NCBI GenBank assembly: GCA_013812465.1
Contig: JACCTK010000330.1
Coordinates: forward strand, 1 to 5,618
Length of the DNA: 5,618 nucleotides
Reading direction: 5' to 3'
Source: Actinomycetota bacterium
GTDB lineage: Bacteria; Actinomycetota; Thermoleophilia; Gaiellales; Gaiellaceae
The notes under the pieces are model-generated. The model made no database searches and was not told where the DNA came from. It saw only the letters and a list, made by a program, of their open reading frames with translations. The translations under genes and the position numbers were made by a program. Shown piece by piece: positions 1 through 5,618 of the stretch (position 1 is the stretch's first letter; every line of letters begins with the position of its first letter).

Positions 1-1
1 G

Positions 2-36
2 CCCCGCCATCGTGGGCAGTGCGATCAGGACGCCCG
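2..36 (-). other. Out-of-frame continuation of the AI-2E gene (frameshift site)
   Basis: Read on the minus strand from position 34, a second frame encodes GVLIALPTMAG up to the window edge. This is the expected continuation of the AI-2E C-terminus after GELYGI (family pattern GELyGIpGvLialP). The main frame instead reads ATC CGG GCG TCC TGA. One extra C, turning plus-strand CCCGG at 33-37 into CCCGGG, would read ATC CCG GGC GTC CTG and restore GI-PG-VLIALPTMAG. The break is therefore a single missing base in a G/C run at about 33-37. It may be a base-calling or assembly error or a true mutation; the sequence alone cannot separate these. Confidence 0.85.
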
Positions 37-1062
37 GATCCCGTACAGCTCGCCTCCGGCGAGAAGCCCGAAGATCACGAGCAGCGGATGCAGACGCAGC
101 GCGCTCGCCATCACGTTCGGCACCACGACGTGGCCCTCCACCTGGTAGATGAAGAGGAAAAGCAGCCCGACCCAGATAACTCCGGTCGGATCGACGAAGA
201 GCGCATAGATCACGGGCGGCACCGCCGAGAGCCAGGGGCCGATGTACGGGATCACCTCGATGAACGCCGTCCAGAGCCCGAAGAGCAATGCGTACTCCTC
301 CGCCCCCTCGACCAGACCGGTTCTGCCGAGAACCCACATCCCCACCCCGGCGCTCGTGCCGATGACGGTCGAGAGGATCGCCTGGCCCTTCACGTAGCCC
401 CAGAGCGCGGACTCGATCTGCTGGGTCAGCGGCGGGCCGCCCTGCGGTGGAAAGCGCGCGTCGATCGACCGTTCGAGGCGAGGCATGTCGAGCAGCATGT
501 AGATCGAGATGACGACGATCAGGATCGCCGAGAAGAGCAACAGCACGACCGAGAGGGCGGCGCCCTGCGCGAACTCGATTCCCTCCTGAACGTACCCCGA
601 GATCTCCCCGGATCCGAGTGAGTCGATCCACTCTGTGACCTGCTCGCGAACCTGAATCCCCTCGAGGCCGTGGTCGTCGAGCCACGCCTGGAGTCCGTCG
701 ATGTCCTTCTCTGCGGCGGTCTGACCGCTGCCCGGGTCGACGTCGCTGACGTAGGAATCCATGCGCTCGGCTCCGTTTCGCGCCTGGTCGAAGGCGACGA
801 CGCCGATCGCGATCAGGAGCGCGACCACCGTCGCGGCGAAGATCGCGTACACCACCATCACCGAAAGCGTGCGTGGAACCCTGAGCCGCGTCAGATCCCG
901 TACGAGCGGGTTCAGCATGAAAGCGATGACCGACGCGGTGAGGAAGAGGAAGAGAACATGGCCAAGCGTGCTCGCCAGGAAAAACGCAAGCACCGCGAGG
1001 ACGGGCAGGCCAACGAGCTGGATCCATCGCGGGACCTGGATCGTCGGGCCCGGGGCGGCCAT
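25..1062 (-). CDS. AI-2E/PerM-family transporter (frameshifted near C-terminus)
   Basis: This is a multi-pass inner-membrane protein of the AI-2E transporter family (PerM/YdiK type, formerly UPF0118), thought to export small molecules or ions; the substrate cannot be told. The frame encodes 345 residues from the chosen ATG. Hydrophobic segments lie at about 15-31, 34-51, 66-90, 167-190, 224-246, 257-290 and 324-342, with the family's long polar extracytoplasmic stretch at about 95-165. Diagnostic motifs are AFIEVIPYIGPWLSAVPP (266-283) and HPLLVIFGLLAGGELYGI (325-342). After GELYGI the frame gives RAS and a stop, but the family sequence resumes in another frame, so the gene is broken or miscalled there. 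A GTG at 1086 would add eight residues (MRRDTIRP). I prefer the ATG because MAAPGPT leads directly into the first helix and because a -10-like element sits 7 nt upstream. It is transcribed divergently from the M23-like gene. Confidence 0.9.
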   Translation of the reverse strand: MAAPGPTIQVPRWIQLVGLPVLAVLAFFLASTLGHVLFLFLTASVIAFMLNPLVRDLTRLRVPRTLSVMVVYAIFAATVVALLIAIGVVAFDQARNGAERMDSYVSDVDPGSGQTAAEKDIDGLQAWLDDHGLEGIQVREQVTEWIDSLGSGEISGYVQEGIEFAQGAALSVVLLLFSAILIVVISIYMLLDMPRLERSIDARFPPQGGPPLTQQIESALWGYVKGQAILSTVIGTSAGVGMWVLGRTGLVEGAEEYALLFGLWTAFIEVIPYIGPWLSAVPPVIYALFVDPTGVIWVGLLFLFIYQVEGHVVVPNVMASALRLHPLLVIFGLLAGGELYGIRAS

Positions 1063-1069
1063 CGGTCGG

Positions 1070-1097
1070 ATCGTATCTCGGCGCACGCCGCGCTAAA
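1070..1097 (-). promoter_or_regulatory. Candidate promoter of the AI-2E gene, leaderless type
   Basis: On the minus strand, TACGAT (1075-1070) ends 7 nt before the ATG at 1062. TTTAGC (1097-1092) lies 16 nt further upstream as a weak -35 element, matching TTGACA at three positions. There is no Shine-Dalgarno sequence between the hexamer and the ATG. The spacing puts the transcript start at or next to the A of the ATG, as in leaderless actinobacterial genes. Confidence 0.45.
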
Positions 1098-1178
1098 GCC
1101 ACTGCAGGCCGGCGACGGCGTGGCGGCCCTTGGCTCGACCAGCGCCCCGGTCACACCGCTGCCTTCAGCGCTCGTTGC

Positions 1179-1184
1179 TACGGT
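1179..1184 (+). promoter_or_regulatory. Candidate -10 element of the M23-like gene, leaderless type
   Basis: TACGGT fits TANNNT and is separated from the ATG at 1192 by exactly 7 nt (CCCGGAA). No GGAGG-like site stands at useful spacing: the only purine run, GGAAA, touches the start codon. No convincing -35 hexamer is seen 16-19 nt upstream. The element faces the divergent candidate promoter at 1070-1097 across the 129-bp intergenic region 1063-1191, which otherwise shows nothing recognisable. Confidence 0.4.
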
Positions 1185-1191
1185 CCCGGAA

Positions 1192-1959
1192 ATGACGACT
1201 CCGCGCTCACGGCATGCAGCCAGACTGCGAGCCAGCCGGCGGCGGGCTCAGTCGAGGGCGCGTTGGTTCGCAATCACCGCAGTGGTCGGCGTCGTCGCCG
1301 TCGCGACGCTTCTCCTAACTGCGTTCGACGGCAACGGCGTCTCGAGCTCCACCGCCGCTCCTGTGCCCGCGCCGCTGCCCGTCACGTCGGCTCCCCCCGA
1401 GCCCCAGGTGCTCGCCACCGTCGGCAATCTGCGGATCCAATCTCCCGTCGCCCAAGGTGGTGTCACGGCGGTGGGCTTTCACGGCTCCGACGAGGGCGCC
1501 CTCGTCCTGCAGCCGGTCGGGCCGCAGGCAAACGAGGGACTGCTCGCGCGGCTATGGCGCAAGATCACCGGCTACGAGCGGGAGGGGCTCGCCTGGTACC
1601 AGCTCCAGGGCGGAGCCCTGCGAACGTTGGACGTCGGCGCCGTCGCGGGAACCGACGTCTACTCCCCCGTCGACGGAACGGTGATCGCGATCCGCAGCCA
1701 GCTCGTCTCGGGGCGCGAGATCGGCGCCGAGATCGAGCTCCGGCCGACATCGGCGCCCTCACTCGTCCTGGCGCTCCAGAACGTCCGGCCCGACACCGGG
1801 CTGTCCGTGGGCGCCAACGTCGCGGCGGGCTCGTCCAAGCTCGGTCGCGTCGCGGACATCAGCAGATTCGAGCGCCAGGCGCTCGCGCGGTTCGCCGCGG
1901 ACGGCGGCAACAACGTCGCGATCCAGGTGTACGTGTCGGCGACGCTCGGCGTTCCGTAG
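1192..1959 (+). CDS. Membrane-anchored degenerate M23/LytM-like protein
   Basis: A 255-residue protein with an arginine-rich cytoplasmic N-terminus (1-24), one membrane anchor (about 25-43, WFAITAVVGVVAVATLLLTAF), a Pro/Ala/Ser linker (about 48-71), and an extracytoplasmic domain. Residues about 145-249 follow the M23 peptidase beta-sandwich pattern: LDVGAVAGTDVYSPVDGTV (145-163), a strand at LVLALQNV (191-198), the GLSVGANVAAGSSKLGRV hairpin (203-220) and a last strand NNVAIQVYV (240-248). The zinc ligands of active M23 enzymes (HxxxD and HxH) are missing. It is therefore probably not a peptidase, and may bind cell wall or protein, like EnvC/NlpD-type inactive LytM domains. The frame is open upstream to 670, but that part is Arg/Asp-rich antisense of the AI-2E gene; the ATG at 1192 places a basic N-terminus just before the anchor. 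The phosphoesterase follows 18 nt after its TAG. Confidence 0.8.
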   Translation: MTTPRSRHAARLRASRRRAQSRARWFAITAVVGVVAVATLLLTAFDGNGVSSSTAAPVPAPLPVTSAPPEPQVLATVGNLRIQSPVAQGGVTAVGFHGSDEGALVLQPVGPQANEGLLARLWRKITGYEREGLAWYQLQGGALRTLDVGAVAGTDVYSPVDGTVIAIRSQLVSGREIGAEIELRPTSAPSLVLALQNVRPDTGLSVGANVAAGSSKLGRVADISRFERQALARFAADGGNNVAIQVYVSATLGVP

Positions 1960-1964
1960 CGCTC

Positions 1965-1970
1965 TAGAGT
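1965..1970 (+). promoter_or_regulatory. Candidate -10 element for the phosphoesterase gene, leaderless type
   Basis: TAGAGT lies in the 18-nt gap after the M23-like gene's stop and ends 7 nt (CCTCGTC) before the inferred CTG start at 1978. This is the same TANNNT-N7-start layout as the two divergent genes to the left. No clear -35 is present, because that region is M23 coding sequence. Translational re-initiation after the upstream stop is an alternative to a separate promoter. Confidence 0.35.
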
Positions 1971-1977
1971 CCTCGTC

Positions 1978-2760
1978 CTGCGCATCCTCTTCATCGCCGA
2001 CGTCGTGGGCGCTCCCGGGCGGACCGCGCTCGAGGCTCTTCTTCCAGGGCTCCGCTCGGACCTCGAGGTCGACGTCTGCGTCGTGAACGGCGAGAACGCC
2101 GCCGACGGGATCGGGATCACGCCGCGCCTCGCAGACCGGCTGCTGGCCGCGGGGGCGGATGCGATCACGCTCGGGAACCACGCCTTCCGGCGCTCGGAGA
2201 TCGGCCCCTACCTCGAGGGGTCGAAACGGGTCATCCGTCCGGCGAACGCCTCGAGAAACACCCCCGGCCGCGGTCTGACGGTGGTTCCCAGCTCGAACGG
2301 CGCCCGGCTCGCGGTAATCAACGTCCTCGGATCGCTCTTCCTCGATCCGGCAACCTCGATGTTCGAGGTCGTCGACGACCTCGTCGAGCAGGCGGTCCGC
2401 GAGACGCCGCTCGTCCTCGTCGACGTGCATGCGGAGGCGACGAGCGAGAAGGTCGCCCTGGCTCGTTGGCTCGACGGCCGGGTGACCGCGGTCGTCGGCA
2501 CCCACACGCATGTCCAGACGTCGGACGCCCGCGTCCTAGCGAACGGCACCGCGTTCATCACCGATGCGGGCATGACCGGGCCGCACGACTCGGTTATCGG
2601 GGTCGTGGCCGAGCTGGCGATCCGGCGGATGCGGACCGGGCTGCCAGTGCGCTTCGAGACCGCTCAGGGCGACGTGCGGATCGAGGGCGCGGTGATCGAC
2701 TGCGACTCGGCATCCGGCAAGGCTTCCGCCATCGAGTCGCTGCGCATCTCCTTCCCCTGA
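1978..2760 (+). CDS. TIGR00282/YmdB-family metallophosphoesterase (CTG start)
   Basis: A cytoplasmic calcineurin-like phosphodiesterase. Family member YmdB of Bacillus subtilis hydrolyses cyclic nucleotides and affects RNA turnover and biofilm choice; the gene is often near rny (RNase Y), which is not seen here. The start is inferred to be CTG at 1978, giving 260 residues beginning (M)RILFIADVVGAPGR. This matches the family N-terminus and supplies the metal-binding Asp8. The first conventional start, GTG at 2005, would remove the first beta-strand and Asp8; no ATG, GTG or TTG lies between the in-frame TAG at 1957 and 2005. Other expected dimetal ligands are present: NGEN (Glu39, Asn40), GNH (Asn67, His68), DVHAE (His151) and GTHTHVQT (His176, His178). 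The signature DAGMTGPHDSVIG follows near 196-208. The last 97 bp overlap the convergent GT-C-like gene. Confidence 0.93.
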   Translation: MRILFIADVVGAPGRTALEALLPGLRSDLEVDVCVVNGENAADGIGITPRLADRLLAAGADAITLGNHAFRRSEIGPYLEGSKRVIRPANASRNTPGRGLTVVPSSNGARLAVINVLGSLFLDPATSMFEVVDDLVEQAVRETPLVLVDVHAEATSEKVALARWLDGRVTAVVGTHTHVQTSDARVLANGTAFITDAGMTGPHDSVIGVVAELAIRRMRTGLPVRFETAQGDVRIEGAVIDCDSASGKASAIESLRISFP

Positions 2761-4430
2761 CTCTCGGACGCGCGCGGGAGCAGCAGCCAGAGCAGCACGA
2801 AGGGCAGAAACCAGGGGAGGTAGAGGTAGAACCAGTGGGTGAGGGTGAGCTGGAACGCCACGAGAATCGCGGCGCTCAGCGCCGCCAGCTCGACCGGCCC
2901 CTTCTCTCGCGGCACGAATGCGGCGCCGAGCGCCAGGGCCACGGCTAGGACGGCAAGCACCGGCTGCAGGAATCCGAGATCGGGGATTCCCTGCGCGTGG
3001 TACTGGCCCCAGCCCCAGAGCGAGAACGGCGAGTCGCGTCCAGCCTGGAAGCCGACGGTTCGGTCCCAGAAGGTGCGGACGGCTTCCCAGAGATCGGGCT
3101 CCAAGAGCAGAATGACGAACGAGACGAGCGTCGCGAGCGCGAACGCGGCGGCGAAACGCACGAGCCACCCGAGGTCGAGCCTCGGATAGCTGGCCCAGAG
3201 CGGCGCCAGGAGCAGCCCGCCGAACTTCGTCCAGCCCGCGAGCGCGACCGCCGTGCCGCGCGCGGAGGGCGAGGACGCGAGCCAGAATCCGAACACGAGG
3301 AGCGCGGGCATGATCGTGTCGTTCGTGTTTGCGTTCAGGACGTACGCCGTGAACGGGTACGCGGACCACGCGAACGCGAGCACGGCCGCGAGTCTCACGC
3401 CTCCGAAGCGGGCGCCGACGAGGGCCAACCCGACAATGGTCAGGAGGTCGAACAGGATCGACGTCGTGTGCGCTCCCGGGAGCGAGTCCCACTTCCCGCT
3501 CCACCCGAAAACGAGCGTCGCGGGAATGTAAGCGGCATACGCGACGGGGCCGTACGTGTCGCCGCGCTCGATCGCCGCCTCGCAGCGTCCGTTCGTCTGG
3601 ATGCGCTCGCGGACATCGCCGTCGGCGTCCTCGGGACCGCATTTCTCGAGGTCGCCGCGCTGCGGCATGTTCCCGTACGGCGCCTCGCCGTCCAAGATGC
3701 GACTCGCGCCGACCACCCCCGCGAGCCCGACGTCGATCACGCCGCGCGGCGCCTCGACGTTGAGGCCGACACGGAACCCGAGCAGGAAGATGGCCGCGGC
3801 CGCGAAGGCCCACGTCGGCCAGACGGGACGAAGCCCGCTCTCACGCTTGCGAACTCCCACCCAGAGGCTCCGCGCGAGCAGGTAGCAGAGCACCGGATAG
3901 ACGAGCGGGACGCTTGTGAAGATCTCGCCGCGGTTGAAGAACGCCAGCGAGACGGAGAACGACAACAGGGCGAGCAGGTCGAGGTTGCGCAGGGTCAGCG
4001 GCCGACGCAGGTCGGCGAGCCCGACGAGGAAGAGCAGGCAGAACACGAGCCAGACGTAGGGCTTCTGCAGCGTCTTGCCGCCGAAAGATCCCTCTCTTCC
4101 TCGCGCCATTCCCCATGCGACCTGCGGGCCCGTCCGCACCTCGCCGACGGTCTCTGTCGTGTCCTGCACCACCGCCTGCGCGATCTGGCCGGCCTCACCG
4201 GACCACGCTTTCACGAGCCAGGTCCTGGTCTCCGGACGGAAGGTCGCCGACGTCGTCGGATTCGGGGGATAGCGCTCGAGCCACGCCGACACCGTGTGCT
4301 GGGAGAGTGCGACCGCGATCGCCTGCTCCTCGATCAGCCGCGCCGTCTCCTGGCGAGGGCCCGCCGCGGCGGACGAGACGAGGATGCCGACCGTCAGCAC
4401 GGCGACGACTGTCGCGCAGGTGAATCTCAG
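2664..4430 (-). CDS. Multi-pass GT-C-like membrane glycosyltransferase with N-terminal extracytoplasmic domain
   Basis: A large integral membrane protein of 588 residues from CTG at 4430 (578 from GTG at 4400; numbering below uses the GTG). The N-terminus forms one hydrophobic segment, then an outside domain of about 90 residues containing RTWLVKAWSGEAG (59-71) and RTGPQVAWGMARG (89-101), loosely like PepSY domains. About ten or more hydrophobic helices follow between 115 and 542. The first large loop holds GVIDVGLAGVVGASRILDGEAPYG (220-243). Its aspartate (223) and the 'DG-x-x-PY' ending resemble the catalytic loop of GT87/GT39-type GT-C enzymes. The loop continues with DADGD, Cys254 and Cys273, which could form a disulfide, and GDTYGP. 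I infer transfer of sugar from a polyprenyl-phosphate donor; the acceptor is unknown. The CTG start overlaps the GtrA stop as CTGA and restores a full-length first helix, whereas GTG 4400 leaves only about 11 hydrophobic residues. The last 32 residues are antisense to the phosphoesterase gene. Confidence 0.75.
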   Translation of the reverse strand: MRFTCATVVAVLTVGILVSSAAAGPRQETARLIEEQAIAVALSQHTVSAWLERYPPNPTTSATFRPETRTWLVKAWSGEAGQIAQAVVQDTTETVGEVRTGPQVAWGMARGREGSFGGKTLQKPYVWLVFCLLFLVGLADLRRPLTLRNLDLLALLSFSVSLAFFNRGEIFTSVPLVYPVLCYLLARSLWVGVRKRESGLRPVWPTWAFAAAAIFLLGFRVGLNVEAPRGVIDVGLAGVVGASRILDGEAPYGNMPQRGDLEKCGPEDADGDVRERIQTNGRCEAAIERGDTYGPVAYAAYIPATLVFGWSGKWDSLPGAHTTSILFDLLTIVGLALVGARFGGVRLAAVLAFAWSAYPFTAYVLNANTNDTIMPALLVFGFWLASSPSARGTAVALAGWTKFGGLLLAPLWASYPRLDLGWLVRFAAAFALATLVSFVILLLEPDLWEAVRTFWDRTVGFQAGRDSPFSLWGWGQYHAQGIPDLGFLQPVLAVLAVALALGAAFVPREKGPVELAALSAAILVAFQLTLTHWFYLYLPWFLPFVLLWLLLPRASESQGKEMRSDSMAEALPDAESQSITAPSIRTSP

Positions 4431-4930
4431 CGGGTGCGAGGCGGCCCGAACGACCAGAGCTTATTGCCGACGAAGTTGATCGGCGTGACCAGCACGATCG
4501 CGATCGCCTGCGCGACGATCTCAGGCAGTCCGATCTCGACGAGCATCGCGAGGACAGCGAGATTCGCAACCAGAGCGAGCGTTGAGATCACGAGAAACCG
4601 CATCCCCTGGTGCGCGACGCTGCCACGGTGCTCCCGAAACGTCCACAGGCGATTCCAGATGTAGTTGTTCGTCACCGCCACGAGGAAGGAGCCGATCGCC
4701 GCCGGGATGTAATGGACGCCGAGGACGAGCACGAGGAGCGAGAACACCCAGAGATTGACGAGGTACCCGGTCGCCCCGACGAAGCAGAACTTGACGAGCT
4801 CTTCCCAGTTGTCGCGGCGACCGAGCGCCGCACGCATGCGAGCGCGCCGAAGCCCTACCCCCACGTCCGCGGGCGAAGTCTCCACAGCTGTCGCAGAGTA
4901 GCCCGGGCCACGCTCTCGTAGACCCCCCAT
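4427..4930 (-). CDS. GtrA-family membrane protein
   Basis: A 167-residue protein with four hydrophobic helices (about 46-70, 73-93, 110-133, 136-155), the layout of the GtrA/DPMS family (PF04138). Both halves end in the family hallmark: NNYIWNRLWTF (88-98) and INFVGNKLWSF (151-161), which also shows the internal duplication. GtrA proteins are proposed to flip or help transfer polyprenyl-phosphate-linked sugars for wall, O-antigen or exopolysaccharide glycosylation. The ATG at 4930 lies only 4 nt after the pcm stop, so translation is probably coupled. An internal ATG at 4837 would give 136 residues, close to the usual family length, and would drop the weakly conserved basic leader; both starts lack a clear Shine-Dalgarno site, so the start is uncertain. 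The stop overlaps the proposed CTG start of the next gene by four bases. Confidence 0.9.
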   Translation of the reverse strand: MGGLRERGPGYSATAVETSPADVGVGLRRARMRAALGRRDNWEELVKFCFVGATGYLVNLWVFSLLVLVLGVHYIPAAIGSFLVAVTNNYIWNRLWTFREHRGSVAHQGMRFLVISTLALVANLAVLAMLVEIGLPEIVAQAIAIVLVTPINFVGNKLWSFGPPRTR

Positions 4931-4934
4931 CGGG

Positions 4935-5612
4935 TTAGGAGTGACCAAACCCTTCGGCGCCGACGAGCGGCACGAACCTGCAGGGGAGGCCCGCACGCTC
5001 ACGCGGACCCCTCTCCGTGCGCTCGACGAGCACGAGCTGTTGACCCCGTCGGCCTCCTCGGGGCACGACCATCCGGCCACCCTCGACGAGCTGCCGGTAG
5101 AGGGCGGGCGGAACGACCGGCGCCGCCGCCGCGACCGCGATTCCCTCGAAGGGCGCCCTCGCCGGAGCTCCGAGCGAGCCGTCTCCGACGAGTACTTCGA
5201 CGTCGCCGTAACCCGTCTCCTGAAGCGTCGATCGCGCCCGCTCGGCGAGCTCGGGAACGCGTTCGATGGTCACGACCTCGTCCGCGAGCTCGGCCAACAC
5301 CGCCGCCTGATAGCCAGAGCCGGTGCCGACGTCGAGCACGCGCTCTGCTCCGGAGAGGTCGAGCAGTTGGCAGATCGTCGCCACGATGAAGGGCTGCGAG
5401 ATCGTCTGCCCGCTGCCGATCGGGAGAGCGCCGTCCTCGTACGCGAGATGGCGGAGTCCCTCGGGAACGAAGCGCTCGCGCGGCACCCGCGCCATTGCGC
5501 CGAGAACTCGCTCGTCGAAGCGCCCTCGGTGGCGGAGCTGCCGCTCGACCATGTGCGCGCGCGCCACCGCAGCATCGCCGGGGGGCGGCGTCGCGCGCTC
5601 CGCCGAGCTCAT
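4935..5612 (-). CDS. pcm: Protein-L-isoaspartate O-methyltransferase
   Basis: A cytoplasmic repair enzyme that uses S-adenosylmethionine to methylate L-isoaspartyl residues in aged proteins, beginning their conversion back to aspartate. At 225 residues it has the normal bacterial length. Motifs in order are the substrate-side AYEDGALPIGSGQTISQP (57-74), the SAM-binding glycine loop VLDVGTGSGYQAAVLA (92-107), the acidic residue after the second strand in VVTIERVPELAERAR (113-127), VLVGDGSLG (140-148), and APVVPPALYRQLVEGGRMVVPRG (164-186, part of motif III). The usual PFDAI/PFDRI reads PFEGI (154-158), a mild change unlikely to abolish activity. The ATG at 5612 is six bases from the window edge, so its promoter or upstream operon partner is outside. 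The sequence AAATGAGC there would allow an ATGA overlap with an upstream gene. It is the first visible gene of a pcm-gtrA-GT run on this strand. Confidence 0.95.
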   Translation of the reverse strand: MSSAERATPPPGDAAVARAHMVERQLRHRGRFDERVLGAMARVPRERFVPEGLRHLAYEDGALPIGSGQTISQPFIVATICQLLDLSGAERVLDVGTGSGYQAAVLAELADEVVTIERVPELAERARSTLQETGYGDVEVLVGDGSLGAPARAPFEGIAVAAAAPVVPPALYRQLVEGGRMVVPRGGRRGQQLVLVERTERGPRERAGLPCRFVPLVGAEGFGHS

Positions 5613-5618
5613 TTGGCC

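Noticed and set aside
670..1191. Upstream extension of the M23-like protein
   Set aside because: The frame is open, but the added residues are charged antisense translation of the AI-2E gene; the ATG at 1192 gives a normal membrane-anchored protein and has a promoter-like hexamer before it.
1087..1191. Possible small RNA or tRNA in the divergent intergenic region
   Set aside because: A GGCTCGACC stretch recalls a T-loop, but there is no matching acceptor stem, anticodon arm or CCA-end geometry.
1759..2511. 250-residue open frame on the minus strand opposite the phosphoesterase
   Set aside because: Composed mainly of Arg, Asp, Glu and Val repeats typical of antisense translation in GC-rich genes; the plus-strand frame carries the full metallophosphoesterase motif set.
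2761..2780. Possible terminator hairpin (CTCTCG, 8-nt loop, CGGGAG) directly after the phosphoesterase stop
   Set aside because: The stem is only 6 bp with one G-U pair, no T-run follows, and the bases lie inside the convergent coding sequence. It could act as a weak terminator, but the evidence is too thin to annotate.
2536..3813. 425-residue open frame on the minus strand
   Set aside because: An arginine-rich frame shifted against the GT-C-like gene on the same strand; low-complexity composition and no domain.
2997..4664. 555-residue open frame on the plus strand
   Set aside because: It is extremely rich in Arg, Glu, Asp and Pro, has no recognisable motif, and is antisense to the GT-C-like and GtrA-like genes, whose proteins are clearly family-like. 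It is a product of high GC content.

Overview
The window is GC-rich (about two thirds G+C by eye) with strongly G/C-biased third codon positions. Gene content resembles an environmental actinobacterial lineage, most likely Thermoleophilia/Gaiellales-like; this is inferred from protein style and gene order, not from a marker gene. No rRNA, tRNA, CRISPR array, insertion sequence or phage gene is visible.

Layout. Left (positions 2-1062, minus strand): an AI-2E/PerM-family membrane protein whose reading frame breaks about 35 bases from the window edge; the conserved family C-terminus continues in the next frame. Centre-left (1192-2760, plus strand): a membrane-anchored protein with a degenerate M23/LytM-like domain, then a TIGR00282/YmdB-family metallophosphoesterase. 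Right (2664-5612, minus strand): a tightly packed operon transcribed leftward, pcm (protein-L-isoaspartate methyltransferase), then a GtrA-like four-helix membrane protein, then a large multi-pass GT-C-like membrane protein. The last gene runs tail-to-tail into the phosphoesterase gene, with a 97-bp overlap.

How the genes fit together. The GtrA-like protein and the GT-C-like protein plausibly work together. GtrA proteins are associated with moving polyprenyl-phosphate-linked sugars across the membrane, and GT-C enzymes use such donors on the outer face. No gene for making the donor lipid is in the window. Pcm is a protein-repair enzyme co-transcribed with them, with no obvious functional link. 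The M23-like protein and the phosphoesterase form a probable plus-strand unit.

Most useful observations: (1) a one-base frameshift in the AI-2E gene; (2) two genes that appear to start with CTG, one of which must start upstream of its first GTG to keep its metal-binding aspartate; (3) three genes with a TANNNT hexamer exactly 7 nt before the start codon, suggesting leaderless transcription; (4) an M23-like domain that has lost its zinc ligands; (5) a GT-C-like protein with an uncharacterised extracytoplasmic N-terminal domain. I see no wholly new multi-gene system here.
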